The notes under the pieces are model-generated. The model saw only the letters and a list, made by a program, of their open reading frames with translations, was not told the DNA's origin and made no database searches. Source: Streptomyces sp. NBC_01353 (GTDB lineage: Bacteria; Actinomycetota; Actinomycetes; Streptomycetales; Streptomycetaceae). Taken from it: a stretch of 64,000 bases of DNA. Made by a program: the position numbers and the translations under genes. Of the stretch, positions 26,839 to 34,608 are shown one piece after another (position 1 is the stretch's first letter; each line of letters starts with the position of its first letter). The stretch covers positions 7,341,501 to 7,405,500 of the forward strand of contig NZ_CP108352.1 of the NCBI RefSeq assembly GCF_036237275.1, in the 5' to 3' direction.

Positions 26839-28005
26839 ATGCACCGGGACGAGGACACGCGCAGGACGGCGTTCGACTGGACCGACGCCGAGGCACGCCG
26901 CCGCGAGCGGGCGGGGCTCGTCCGTACGCTCAGGCCCCGCGCCGCCGAATCGGACCTGCTCGACCTGGCGAGCAACGACTACCTCGGACTGACCCGCCGG
27001 CCGGAGATCACGGAGGCGGCGGCCGAGGCGGCACGCCGCTGGGGCGCAGGCTCCACCGGCTCGCGCCTCGTCACCGGCACCACCCGGCTGCACACCCGCC
27101 TGGAGCGTGAACTCGCCGAGTTCTGCGGCTTCGAGGCGGCCCTCGTCTTCTCCTCCGGCTACACCGCCAACCTCGCCGCGCTCACCGCGCTGAGCGGCCG
27201 CGACTCGCTGATCGTCTCGGACGCGGGCAACCACGCCTCGATCGTCGACGGCTGCCGGCTCTCGCGCGCCGAGACGGCCGTGGTCCCGCACGCCGACCCC
27301 GAAGCGGTACGCAAGACCCTGCGCGCCCATGAGGGCCGCCGGGCCCTCGCCGTCACCGACTCCGTCTTCTCCGTGGACGGTGACAGGGCGCCACTGACCG
27401 AGCTCGCCGACGCCTGTCGCGCCCACGGCGCCGCGCTCGTCGTGGACGACGCCCACGGCCTGGGCGTACTCGGCGACGGCGGCCGGGGCGCCCTGGCCGC
27501 CGCGGGTCTCGCCGGCGACGAGGACGTCGTCGCCACCCTCACCCTCTCCAAGTCGCTCGGCAGCCAGGGCGGTGCCGTCCTCGGACCCGCCCGGGTCGTC
27601 GAGCACCTGGTCAACGCGGCCCGGACGTTCATCTTCGACACCGGTCTTGCCCCGGCCGCCGCGGGCGCCGCCCTCGCGAGCCTGCGGCTGATCCACGGCG
27701 ACCCCGGCCTCGCCGAGCGCGCGCGTACCGTCGCCACCACGCTGCACCGGATGCTCACCGAGGCCGGACTGACCGCCGTCCGCCCGGACGCGGCCGTCGT
27801 CTCGGTGCGCGCACCCTCGCCCGCGGCCGCGCTGCGGTGGGCGGCCGACTGCCGCGAACGGGGCCTCGCCGTGGGCTGCTTCCGGCCCCCGTCCGTCCCG
27901 GACGGCATCTCCCGGCTGCGCCTGACGGCCCGCGCCGATCTGACGGACGCGCAGATCGACCGGGCGGTGGAGACGATCGTACGCACCGCGCCTCCGGCTC
28001 TCTGA
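26839..28005 (+). CDS. bioF: 8-amino-7-oxononanoate synthase
   Basis: BioF condenses pimeloyl-thioester with alanine, the first committed ring-forming step towards biotin. The 388-residue PLP enzyme has [42 protein letters not shown] and the PLP lysine in [15 protein letters not shown]. The ATG at 26839 follows AAAAGGATC. It is transcribed away from bioBAD, completing a full bioF/bioBAD set. No bioC/bioH-type pimelate genes are seen here. Confidence 0.95.
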   Translation: MHRDEDTRRTAFDWTDAEARRRERAGLVRTLRPRAAESDLLDLASNDYLGLTRRPEITEAAAEAARRWGAGSTGSRLVTGTTRLHTRLERELAEFCGFEAALVFSSGYTANLAALTALSGRDSLIVSDAGNHASIVDGCRLSRAETAVVPHADPEAVRKTLRAHEGRRALAVTDSVFSVDGDRAPLTELADACRAHGAALVVDDAHGLGVLGDGGRGALAAAGLAGDEDVVATLTLSKSLGSQGGAVLGPARVVEHLVNAARTFIFDTGLAPAAAGAALASLRLIHGDPGLAERARTVATTLHRMLTEAGLTAVRPDAAVVSVRAPSPAAALRWAADCRERGLAVGCFRPPSVPDGISRLRLTARADLTDAQIDRAVETIVRTAPPAL

Positions 28006-28068
28006 CCGCAGCAGCCCGGCCGCCCAAATACGGTCTCCCGTAGCAGAGTTCACCGCTTCGAGCGACAA

Positions 28069-28080
28069 ATATGCACATAT
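28069..28080. promoter_or_regulatory. Small palindrome upstream of the HATPase gene
   Basis: ATATG (28069-28073) and CATAT (28076-28080) form an AT-rich dyad in the otherwise GC-rich 28006-28174 region. Such AT-rich symmetric sites upstream of developmental regulators can be binding sites, but no regulator is assigned. Confidence 0.35.
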
Positions 28081-28174
28081 CTTGGTGGATCGCCATCCAG
28101 GGCGGCACCATCGGTGGCACTCTGACGCGTAGCGCAATCCGGGCCGGGCCCGGTGGGAAAGGGACAGCGTCGCC

Positions 28175-28633
28175 ATGGCAGACCACCAGGAAGCAACCGT
28201 CACTCTGCCGAGCGATCCCGCCTCGGTGTCCGCCGCCCGCAGATATGTCGCCGACATCCTGACCGGCTGGGGCCTCGCCGAGGCCGGCGACACCGCCGAC
28301 ACCGTCCGGTTGATCGTCTCGGAACTGGCCACCAACGCCGTCCAGCACACCTTCGGGCAGTCGCCCACCTTCACCGTCGACGTCCGCCTGGAGCGCGAGG
28401 AACAGCTCCACATCGGCGTCACCGACAGCCACCCCCGCTGGCCCAAGCGGCTTCCGGCTGCCGTGCAGCAGGACAACGGCCGGGGGATGGTCATCATCCG
28501 CTTCCTGACCGCGGAGGCGGGCGGCCGGCTCTCGGTCACCCCGACCAGCGAGGGCGGCAAGACGGTCTGGATCAACCTCCCCTGGACCGCCTCCCCGAAC
28601 CAGGCGCTCGCTCCTCAGCCGGCGGGCTCCTAG
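28175..28633 (+). CDS. HATPase_c anti-sigma-factor-like ATP-binding protein
   Basis: A 152-residue protein with the GHKL fold of RsbW/SpoIIAB-type serine kinases. The N box is [18 protein letters not shown], the G1 box is [12 protein letters not shown], and a C-terminal [11 protein letters not shown] strand closes the fold. Streptomyces encodes many such small ATP-binding proteins, often controlling sigma factors or acting with DUF397 proteins. No partner sigma factor is adjacent. The ATG at 28175 is preceded by GGGAAAGGGACAG. The TAG stop lies inside the inverted repeat at 28630. Confidence 0.85.
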   Translation: MADHQEATVTLPSDPASVSAARRYVADILTGWGLAEAGDTADTVRLIVSELATNAVQHTFGQSPTFTVDVRLEREEQLHIGVTDSHPRWPKRLPAAVQQDNGRGMVIIRFLTAEAGGRLSVTPTSEGGKTVWINLPWTASPNQALAPQPAGS

Positions 28634-28702
28634 GGGGTGTCCTGCCGGTCGGTCCGGGCTCACGTGCCCTGATCCGACCCTGATCCGCCGGACACCCCCT
28701 AG
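28630..28702. terminator. 13-bp inverted repeat providing both convergent stop codons
   Basis: CTAGGGGGTGTCC (28630-28642) and GGACACCCCCTAG (28690-28702) are perfect inverted copies 47 bp apart. Each arm's CTAG holds the TAG stop of one of the two convergent genes (HATPase on plus, LysR on minus). As RNA it would fold on either strand, so it may be a bidirectional terminator; the shape also recalls a small terminal-inverted-repeat element. Confidence 0.7.
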
Positions 28703-29604
28703 CCCCGGGCGAACCCGCCCCGCAGCAGTGCCCGCAGAGACCGCGCCGCCGGACCCGACTCCTCACCACGGTGCGCCACCGAGATCGTCCGGCGGAACGA
28801 CGTCGGCTCCAACGCCCGTACGCCCAGCGGCGACGCCGCCATCGTGGCGACCATCTCCGGCACCACCGCCACCCCGAGCCCCGCGCTGACCAGCGCGCAC
28901 ACCAGGGCGTACCCCGGCGTCCGGCACACGACCGACGGGGTCGCTCCGGCCCGGGCGAGCGCGCCCTCCACACCCCGCCTCGGCGGATGGTCCGGTGCGC
29001 TGCTGATCAACGGCTGCCCGGCGAGCTCAGCGATCGGCAGCCGCCCCGAACCCTCCGCCAGCACATGGCCCGGCGCCGTGACCAGGACCAACTCCTCGAC
29101 CAGCAGGGGCTCCAGCACGACCCCCGGCGGCAGCGGAGCGGGCTCCGCGGGCTCGTAGGTGTGGGTGAGCGCCAGATCGACCTCACCCTCCGCCACCGCC
29201 GTCACCCCGCCCGGCGGCTCGTACTCGGCGACCGTCAGCTCCACGTCCGGATGGGCCCGGCGGAACGCGCTCAGGACCGGTGGCAGCAGATGGATGCCGA
29301 CGGTGGTGAAGGTGCCGACCCGGAGCTGCCCGCCGGAGAGCCCGCTGAGCTGCGCCAGCTCGTGGCGCGCCTGTTCCATCTCGTCCAGGACCCGGCGTGC
29401 GCGGGTGACGAGCAGTTCTCCCGCGGGAGTCAGCCGCGCACCCCGATGGTGCCGGACGAGCAGCGCGGCGCCCGCTTCCCGTTCCAGTTTGGCGAGCTGC
29501 TGCGAGAGCGCGGGCGGGGTGTAGCCGAGCCGGGCGGCGGCCCGGGTGATCGAGCCGTCCTCGGCGACCGCCACCAGCGCCGCGAGCCGCACCAGATCCT
29601 GCAT
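28699..29604 (-). CDS. LysR-family transcriptional regulator
   Basis: A 301-residue LTTR. The N-terminal winged helix reads LVRLAALVAVAEDGSITRAAARLGYTPPALSQQLAKLE, and the effector-binding domain spans residues 92-295 (GQLRVGTFTTVGIHLLPPVL). It is divergent from a LysE-type exporter only 72 bp away, so it probably regulates that gene, as ArgP/LysG do for LysE. The ATG at 29604 follows AAAGGA, which is itself one arm of the palindrome AAAGGATTCCTTT (29605-29617). Confidence 0.9.
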   Translation of the reverse strand: MQDLVRLAALVAVAEDGSITRAAARLGYTPPALSQQLAKLEREAGAALLVRHHRGARLTPAGELLVTRARRVLDEMEQARHELAQLSGLSGGQLRVGTFTTVGIHLLPPVLSAFRRAHPDVELTVAEYEPPGGVTAVAEGEVDLALTHTYEPAEPAPLPPGVVLEPLLVEELVLVTAPGHVLAEGSGRLPIAELAGQPLISSAPDHPPRRGVEGALARAGATPSVVCRTPGYALVCALVSAGLGVAVVPEMVATMAASPLGVRALEPTSFRRTISVAHRGEESGPAARSLRALLRGGFARG

Positions 29605-29676
29605 AAAGGATTCCTTTGGCCAGACCCAGAAGATCGTGTCTACACACTAAAGGCTCGCGGCGGGCACGCTGGGGTC

Positions 29677-30306
29677 ATGGACGGACAGCTGATCGCCTTC
29701 ATCGGGGTCGCGGCGGGCATGGTGGCCATGCCGGGCGCGGACTTCACCGTCGTCGTACGCAGCGCTCTCGCCTCCCGGCGGGCCGGGGTGGCCAGTGCCG
29801 TCGGCGTGGCGGGAGGCCTCCTGGTGCACACCGCCCTCGCGGTGGCGGGGCTCGCGGCCCTGCTGATCGCCGTACCGGTGCTCTACCGAGTCCTGCAGAT
29901 CGCCAGCGGCGCGTACGTCCTCCACCTCGGCGTGCAGGCGTTGCGCGGCGCGATGCGGGCGACGGGGGAGCCGTCGGCCGACACCGCGGGCGAGGCGAAG
30001 GTCTCCCGCGCCCTCCGGCAGGGGTTCCTGGCCAATGTGCTGAACCCGAAGGCACCTGTGCTGTTTCTGAGTCTGCTGCCGCAGTTCGTGCCGGACGGTG
30101 TCGCGGTCGTGCCGCGCACGCTGCTGCTCGCGTCGATCGTGGTGCTGCTCGCCCTGCTGTGGTTCCCCCTGGTGGCCGTCCTGGTGGACCGCCTGGGCCA
30201 CTGGCTGCGTCGTCCGCGGACGGCCAGGACCGTACAGGGGGTGACGGGCGGCGCGCTCGCCGCCCTGGGACTGACCCTGCTGTCGGCTCCCCTCGCGGGG
30301 AACTGA
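29677..30306 (+). CDS. LysE-family translocator
   Basis: A 209-residue exporter of the LysE/RhtB family with six hydrophobic segments. The conserved N-terminal motif appears as GMVAMPGADFTVVVRSAL (a variant of PGPxxxxV), and the central motif as FLANVLNPKAPVLFLSLLPQFV (NPKxxxFF). Such proteins export amino acids. The ATG at 29677 is 13 bp after the GCGGGCACGCTGG region; no strong ribosome site is seen. It is likely controlled by the divergent LysR gene. Confidence 0.9.
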   Translation: MDGQLIAFIGVAAGMVAMPGADFTVVVRSALASRRAGVASAVGVAGGLLVHTALAVAGLAALLIAVPVLYRVLQIASGAYVLHLGVQALRGAMRATGEPSADTAGEAKVSRALRQGFLANVLNPKAPVLFLSLLPQFVPDGVAVVPRTLLLASIVVLLALLWFPLVAVLVDRLGHWLRRPRTARTVQGVTGGALAALGLTLLSAPLAGN

Positions 30307-30319
30307 AGCCGGTGCGTGA

Positions 30320-30343
30320 GGGTGCGGCGGCGCCACCGCACCC
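30320..30343 (+). terminator. Hairpin after the LysE gene
   Basis: GGGTGCGG (30320-30327) and CCGCACCC (30336-30343) form an 8-bp stem with an 8-base loop, 14 bp after the stop codon. It lies between convergent genes. Confidence 0.6.
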
Positions 30344-30389
30344 CGTGACGGCATCGTTCAGCCGGTCATGAGGTCAGCCGGTCACTCGG

Positions 30390-30866
30390 TCATCGGACCC
30401 GGCCGTAGGAGACCCTGGACGACCAGATCCGGTCGAGCTTCACCCAGGAGCCCGTCTTCGGCGAGTGCCAGATCTTGTTGTTCCCGGCGTAGATGCCCAC
30501 GTGGTACACCCGTCCACCCGAGTGGAAGAAGACCAGGTCACCCTTCTGCCGACTGGAGGAGGAGATGTGCCGGGTCTTGTTGTACTGCTGCTGCGCGGTA
30601 CGGGGCAGCGACTTGCCCGCCTTCTTGTACGAGTAGAGCGTGAGCCCCGAGCAGTCGAACCGGGTGGGGCCGGACGCTCCGTACCTGTAGGGCGATCCCT
30701 TCTTGGCCGCCGCGACGCTCAGCGCCTTGCCGGCGTGCGCGGTCGCGGCCTGGGCCTCCGAAGTGACGCCCGGCGCCAGCATCGTGCCGCCGACGGCGGC
30801 GAGGGTGAGAGCCGAGACGGCTCCGGCCCGGGACAGCAGGGACGGGACATGAATCTGCGCAGTCAT
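30390..30866 (-). CDS. Secreted NlpC/P60 (C40) peptidoglycan peptidase
   Basis: A 158-residue exported cell-wall hydrolase. Residues 1-40 are a Sec signal (LLSRAGAVSALTLAAVGGTM, cleavage near AQA-AT). The C40 domain has the catalytic Cys in RFDCSGLTLYSYKKAG, the His in GGRVYHVGIYAG and the third residue in NKIWHSPKTG. It would cleave peptide stems between D-Glu and the diamino acid. The ATG at 30866 has GAAGGG at correct spacing, inside the 3' end of a probable c-di-AMP riboswitch that should control expression. Confidence 0.92.
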   Translation of the reverse strand: MTAQIHVPSLLSRAGAVSALTLAAVGGTMLAPGVTSEAQAATAHAGKALSVAAAKKGSPYRYGASGPTRFDCSGLTLYSYKKAGKSLPRTAQQQYNKTRHISSSSRQKGDLVFFHSGGRVYHVGIYAGNNKIWHSPKTGSWVKLDRIWSSRVSYGRVR

Positions 30867-30872
30867 GCGCAA

Positions 30873-31075
30873 CCCTTCGTCAGCCGCCTGTGAAGGATGA
30901 CCTGTCGGGTTCGGACTGGCGAAGTTGCCCGGCCGCGGCTGCGGCTTCACCCCGAGGAACGGCCCCACTGCTCGGTCGTCCCGTACTGCTCGGGTCCTCC
31001 ACTCCTGCCGATCCACTCCTGTCGACCAGACATCCGGGACAGCGGCAGGACTCGGCGTCCGCCCGGACCGCCCCG
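30873..31075 (-). promoter_or_regulatory. Probable ydaO-type c-di-AMP riboswitch
   Basis: The leader of the NlpC/P60 gene shows the hallmark ydaO-yuaA segments on the minus strand: GGGGTGAAGCCGCAGCC (30937-30953), then CCGGGCAACTTCGCC (30918-30932), then CCGAACCCGACAGGTCATCC with CTTCACAGGCGGCTGACGAAGGG (30873-30914). An upstream half contains AGGAGTGGATCGGCAGGAGTGGA. This family senses c-di-AMP and is known upstream of wall hydrolases in actinobacteria, where ligand turns expression off. Exact 5' boundary is approximate. Confidence 0.82.
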
Positions 31076-31381
31076 CCGCGGTGGCGGGGGCTTGTCGTCG
31101 TGAGGGATCTTGACCCAGATCCAGGGCGAAATCCGAGTTGAAACGGCGTTATGTGAGGCTCCTCACGACTGAACCATTCGGGTGGACAGACATGTTTCGT
31201 TATCTTCTGAGGTTTGACCGACGAGCCCCGTACCAGGGAAGAAACGCCTGATTCCGCCAGATGCGTACACCTGATGTGCAACTCACCCCGCACATATGTC
31301 GATTCGTCGACTACGCCGAACGGGGGAGGATTTCTTTGGCCGCGATGCCTCGAGTGGACCTCGACACGACACGCGGATATG
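31076..31381. other. Gene-free, relatively AT-rich region upstream of the riboswitch
   Basis: No frame with Streptomyces-like codon use was found here. Base composition is visibly lower in GC than the surroundings (for example ATGTTTCGTTATCTTCTGAGG). It contains a GTGAGG/CCTCAC hairpin near 31154-31167 and a plausible minus-strand promoter for the riboswitch transcript (TTCAGT, 16 bp, TAACGC). A 19-codon frame at 31192-31251 lacks a ribosome site. Confidence 0.5.
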
Positions 31382-31687
31382 TCAACTCGCGCGTGTTCCG
31401 GGCACGGTGACGCGCTCCGCGCGGCGCTCTCCGTCCAACACCCGCAGTGCGCGGGCCAAAGTCTCCGCGTGCACCTCGGCCTCACCGCGTACGTGCATCA
31501 CCGTCAGGGCCTCGCGCAGGGCGGTCGCCCGTCCCACCAGGGCCTGAGCCGCTCGCAACGCCCCATAAGTATGCAAGGTTCTGGATGGATTGATTCGTCC
31601 CAGGAGATCGACGACTTCGAGATAAGCGTCGACGAACTCGCCCTCGGCGCGCGTCAGCGCGGGCAGCGGCGGCAGCTCGGGAACCAT
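31382..31687 (-). CDS. Small helical protein encoded next to the ClpP paralogue
   Basis: An unrecognised, mostly alpha-helical protein of 101 residues: ALTRAEGEFVDAYLEVVDLLGRINPSR, TYGALRAAQALVGRATALREAL and AEVHAETLARALRVLDGERRAER. It starts at an ATG 7 bp after the clpP stop, with GAGGTGA within the clpP 3' end, so the two are co-transcribed and likely coupled. Size and context suggest an adaptor or assembly partner for the ClpP-like subunit; there is no direct evidence. Confidence 0.7.
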   Translation of the reverse strand: MVPELPPLPALTRAEGEFVDAYLEVVDLLGRINPSRTLHTYGALRAAQALVGRATALREALTVMHVRGEAEVHAETLARALRVLDGERRAERVTVPGTRAS

Positions 31688-31694
31688 CCCCGGC

Positions 31695-32318
31695 TCACCT
31701 CGCCCCGGCGCCGCCGGACGCCCCACGGTTCTGAATCACATGATCCACCAGGCCGTACGCGGTGGCGGCCTGCGCGTCGAGGATCGTGGTGCGGTCGATG
31801 TCGGCGTCGATCCGCTCGCGATCCTGTCCGGTGTGGGTGGCCAGCATCCCGGCCACCATCGCGCGCAGCCGGATCAATTCCCGTGCCTGGATGTCCAGAT
31901 CGCTGGGCTGCCCCTGCAACGGCTCGTCCATCGTGGGCTGCTGGAGCACGATCCGGGCGCCGGGCAGCGCGAGCCGCTTCCCGGGCGCGCCGGCCGCGAG
32001 CAGCATGGCGGCGGTGGACGCGGCCTGGCCGAGGCAGGTGGTCTCCACGTCGCAGGTGACGACCTGCATCGTGTCGTAGATCGCGGACATCGCGGTGAGC
32101 GAACCGCCGGGTGAGTTGATGTAGAGCGAGATGTCCCGGTCCGGGTCGGCGTACTCCAGGTGCAGGAGCTGGGCGATGACGTCGTTTGCCGAGGTCTCGT
32201 CGATGGGCGTGCCGAGGAAGATGATCCGCTCCTCGAGCAGCTTGGAGTACGGGTCGAGGGTCCGACTGCCGAAGCTGGTGCGCTCGGTGAACTCGGGAAG
32301 GACGTAGCGGGCATCCAT
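31695..32318 (-). CDS. clpP: ClpP-family protein with Gln replacing the catalytic His
   Basis: A 207-residue ClpP paralogue. The nucleophile Ser is in [17 protein letters not shown], and the fold-defining [20 protein letters not shown] and [16 protein letters not shown] (with the triad Asp) are present. Where active ClpP has RI(M/V)IHQP, this protein reads [13 protein letters not shown]; the codon is CAG, so the catalytic His is replaced by Gln. The ATG at 32318 follows AAGGAGG. It is divergent from a YefM-type antitoxin. It may be a ClpR-like inactive subunit needing another ClpP, or an altered protease. Confidence 0.9.
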   Translation of the reverse strand: MDARYVLPEFTERTSFGSRTLDPYSKLLEERIIFLGTPIDETSANDVIAQLLHLEYADPDRDISLYINSPGGSLTAMSAIYDTMQVVTCDVETTCLGQAASTAAMLLAAGAPGKRLALPGARIVLQQPTMDEPLQGQPSDLDIQARELIRLRAMVAGMLATHTGQDRERIDADIDRTTILDAQAATAYGLVDHVIQNRGASGGAGAR

Positions 32319-32343
32319 GGGCGGCCTCCTTGCTTCCTTTAAA

Positions 32344-32370
32344 ATGTACAGGACGTACATTCCGTAAGAT
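32344..32370 (+). promoter_or_regulatory. YefM/Phd-type operator and leaderless promoter
   Basis: ATGTAC (32344-32349) and GTACAT (32355-32360) form a perfect dyad around AGGAC and include the core TGTACA known for YefM operators. A -10 TAAGAT (32365-32370) lies seven bases before the antitoxin ATG. The dyad sits 26 bp upstream of the divergent clpP start, so binding could control both genes. Confidence 0.7.
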
Positions 32371-32377
32371 GAGGAGC

Positions 32378-32662
32378 ATGGCCTATGAGATTCCGGTGAC
32401 GCAAGCACGCGCAGAGCTCGCCGACCTGATCAACCGCGTGGTGTACGGCAACGAGCGAGTCGTCGTGACCCGGCACGGCAAGCCGCTCGTGGCGCTGGTC
32501 TCCGCCGCTGACCTGGAGAAACTCGAAGCGGGGCAGGAGCCCGCCGAGGAGCAGGTGGTCAGCTCCGTCTCCACCGTCCGGACCTTCGCGTCCGCTCCGG
32601 GTGAACAGGGCCGCTTCGGTATCGCGGCCCGCCACCGCGCCCCGGGTACTCCTGACGCATGA
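32378..32662 (+). CDS. YefM/Phd-family antitoxin, no adjacent toxin
   Basis: A 94-residue Phd/YefM antitoxin. The N-terminal DNA-binding fold [20 protein letters not shown] and [25 protein letters not shown] are typical. The C-terminal 35 residues, which would neutralise a toxin, are low-complexity. No YoeB/Doc-type toxin gene follows: a terminator and a repeat array do. It may be an orphan acting as a repressor or as antitoxin for a remote toxin. It is divergent from the ClpP paralogue and shares its operator region. Confidence 0.85.
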   Translation: MAYEIPVTQARAELADLINRVVYGNERVVVTRHGKPLVALVSAADLEKLEAGQEPAEEQVVSSVSTVRTFASAPGEQGRFGIAARHRAPGTPDA

Positions 32663-32666
32663 GAAA

Positions 32667-32704
32667 GCCGCGTGCCCCCGTCCGCTACAGCGGGGGCACG
32701 CGGC
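32667..32704 (+). terminator. Strong hairpin after the antitoxin gene
   Basis: A perfect 14-bp stem, GCCGCGTGCCCCCG (32667-32680) with CGGGGGCACGCGGC (32691-32704), and a 10-base loop, begins 4 bp after the stop codon. Confidence 0.85.
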
Positions 32705-32832
32705 CGTATGGGAAGGCCGTGCGGAAACGGCGTACAAGAAGGTCGTACGGGCGCGGCGGATGTGAAGGCCGTACAGGAACGTCGTGAGCGCGGCGTACGA
32801 GAACGTCGTACAGGAACGTCGTACGGGAACGG
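32705..32832. repeat. Array of ten degenerate 13-bp tandem repeats
   Basis: Starting directly after the terminator, units begin at 32705, 32718, 32731, 32744, 32757, 32770, 32783, 32794, 32807 and 32820. The consensus is CGTACRGGAACGT; the last three are nearly identical, and the seventh is shortened to 11 bp. The array ends at the stop codon of the convergent membrane-protein gene (32835). Many units contain the palindromic-looking CGTACG/GTAC core. Confidence 0.8.
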
Positions 32833-32834
32833 CG

Positions 32835-33821
32835 TCAGCCCACCGGCGCCTGTTCCGGGACCGGGGTGGGCGCCTGCGCGCTCGCCGCCCGGTCGCGCCG
32901 CCCGCCGAGCAGCAGGGCGGCCGCCAGACCGGCCACCGCCCACACGGCGAGGACCAGCAGTGGACCGCCCGCCCCGCCGCCGTCGAAGAAGGCGACCGAG
33001 CGCAGTGCCGAGCCGCCCGCGCCCGGCGGCAGCCACTGACCGAGCGCGCCGGCAGGGGCCGGCAGCAGTTCGGGTGCGCTCGCCACACCCGAGAACGGGT
33101 TGCCGACCAGGATCATCAGGAGCGCCCCGAGCCCGAGCCCGGGCTTGCCGAGCAGCGCGGCGAGCCCCGCGAGCGTCGCGCCGATGGCGAGGACGGTCAG
33201 CGCGAGGACGCCGGCCTCCGCCCACCAGTCACCGGTGAGCGCCCCGAGCCAGCTGTGGCCGAGCGCGGCGCCGACGATGCCGGCGAGCGCGGCCGCGCCC
33301 GTCAGGGCGATGGCCGCCCGGGTGCGGCGCAGGCCGAGGACCGTCACCAGGACGCCGGAGGCCGCGCCGGCCAGGATCAGGGGAAACAGGCTCGCCCCGA
33401 ACGCGCTGCCGCGCGGATCGCCCGCCGGTGTCGGGACGACGTCGGTCACCTTCATCGGGGTGCCGGCCGGGGCCTGGGCGGTGACGGCCTCGCGCAGCAG
33501 TCCGGCGACGACCGGGCTCGCTGCGGAGGCCGTCAGCAGTTCGGGGCCCTGTGGTGTGACGATCACCGCGCCGTATACGGCCCGGTCCTCGATCGCGGCA
33601 CGGGCTGCGGCTTCGGAGGCGTAGCGGTGGACCTCGAAGGCCCCGTCGTGCTCGGTGAGGCGCTGCTCCAGGGGGGCGGTGGCGGGCCCCGCGACGCCGA
33701 TCGGCAGGTCGCGCGGGGCGATCCGGGCGGCGGGCCAGGCGAAGGCCGACAGGGCCAGGGCCACGACCACGGGGATCAGCACCAACACCGCGAAGGTCTT
33801 GCGGGTGGCGGTGGCAGGCAT
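32835..33821 (-). CDS. ABC-2-like membrane protein (YhgE/Pip-type)
   Basis: A 328-residue membrane protein: one N-terminal helix (FAVLVLIPVVVALALSAFAW), an extracytoplasmic domain of ~120 residues (IGVAGPATAPLEQRLTEHDG...), then about five helices from LFPLILAGAASGVLVTVLGL to LLVLAVWAVAGLAAALLLGG. This layout matches ABC-2/YhgE-Pip permease-like proteins without their own ATPase. The ATG at 33821 is close to a GTTCGTTTTA operator-like site and is divergent from a TetR gene, which probably represses it. Confidence 0.8.
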   Translation of the reverse strand: MPATATRKTFAVLVLIPVVVALALSAFAWPAARIAPRDLPIGVAGPATAPLEQRLTEHDGAFEVHRYASEAAARAAIEDRAVYGAVIVTPQGPELLTASAASPVVAGLLREAVTAQAPAGTPMKVTDVVPTPAGDPRGSAFGASLFPLILAGAASGVLVTVLGLRRTRAAIALTGAAALAGIVGAALGHSWLGALTGDWWAEAGVLALTVLAIGATLAGLAALLGKPGLGLGALLMILVGNPFSGVASAPELLPAPAGALGQWLPPGAGGSALRSVAFFDGGGAGGPLLVLAVWAVAGLAAALLLGGRRDRAASAQAPTPVPEQAPVG

Positions 33822-33848
33822 GACGTACTCGATTCAAAGAGAAGGATC

Positions 33849-33921
33849 GTTCGTTTTACGCGATGGGCTCACTGTCTCTCCGGGGTGGTCGCTTGTCAAG
33901 AATGAATGTTCGTTTTAGATT
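33849..33921. promoter_or_regulatory. TetR operator repeats and leaderless tetR promoter
   Basis: GTTCGTTTTA occurs at 33849-33858 and again at 33908-33917, one copy near each divergent gene. For tetR, -35 TTGTCA (33893-33898), a 17-bp spacer and -10 TAGATT (33916-33921) lie six bases before the ATG, so the mRNA is leaderless and the second repeat overlaps the -10. Confidence 0.65.
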
Positions 33922-33927
33922 TCGGTC

Positions 33928-34548
33928 ATGGCTCGCGTCTCCCAGGAACACCTCGACGCCCGTCGCCGTCAGATCCTCGACGGCGCCGCGCGCTGCTTCG
34001 CCCGCAACGGCTTCCATGCCACGTCGATGGCGGACGTGCTGACCGAGGTGGGCTTGTCGGCCGGCGCCGTCTACCGGTACTTCCGCGGCAAGGACGAGCT
34101 GATCGCGGCCATCGCGGCGGAGGCGTTCGCCGGTATTCGCGGCGCCTTCGAGGAGGCGTCCCAGTCCACCCCGCCGCCGAGCCCCGACGTCCTGCTCGGC
34201 GCCGTCATGCGGATCTTCCTGGAGGAGCGCATCCCGGGCGGGGACAGTCGGGCCTTCGCGCGGCTGATCATCCAGGTCTGGTCCGAGACGCTGCGCGACG
34301 AGCACCTGTTCCAGACCCTCGCCGCCGGTTACGACGGGATGCGCGAGGCGTGGGCAAGCCTCGTCGAGGCCTACCGGGCCAACGGACTGATGCGCGCCGA
34401 CGTCCCCGCCGATCATGTGGCCCGGACCATGATCGCCATCGCGCAGGGCTTCATCGCCCAGCAGGCGCTCTTCGGGAACGTCGAGGTCCGCGTCATCGAG
34501 GACGGGTTGCGGGCGCTGATGTCCATGGAGACGCAAAGCCGGAGTTAA
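33928..34548 (+). CDS. TetR/AcrR-family regulator
   Basis: A 206-residue TetR protein. The HTH is in RRRQILDGAARCFARNGFHATSMADVLTEVGLSAGAVYRYFRGKDELI; the C-terminal ligand domain is alpha-helical (SRAFARLIIQVWSETLRDEHLF). It is divergent from the ABC-2-like membrane protein and probably represses it and itself. It also lies directly upstream of ureA, 139 bp away, but that gap contains its own promoter, so a link to urease is not implied by structure alone. Confidence 0.9.
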   Translation: MARVSQEHLDARRRQILDGAARCFARNGFHATSMADVLTEVGLSAGAVYRYFRGKDELIAAIAAEAFAGIRGAFEEASQSTPPPSPDVLLGAVMRIFLEERIPGGDSRAFARLIIQVWSETLRDEHLFQTLAAGYDGMREAWASLVEAYRANGLMRADVPADHVARTMIAIAQGFIAQQALFGNVEVRVIEDGLRALMSMETQSRS

Positions 34549-34608
34549 CGCGCCGGAAAAACTTCCGCCCTAACGTGCAATGTCTGGCCCAGCAGCACGT
34601 CGCCGCAG

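Noticed and set aside
26695-28575. Upstream extension of the bioB frame by over 600 residues
   Set aside because: It crosses the divergent bioF gene; the true BioB start is the ATG at 26694, which matches the family N-terminus.
31192-31251. A 19-codon plus-strand ORF (MFRYLLRFDRRAPYQGRNA)
   Set aside because: No ribosome site, codon use unlike the genome, no sign of selection visible from one sequence.
32705-32832. CRISPR array
   Set aside because: Repeats are 13 bp and contiguous, with no unique spacers and no cas genes.
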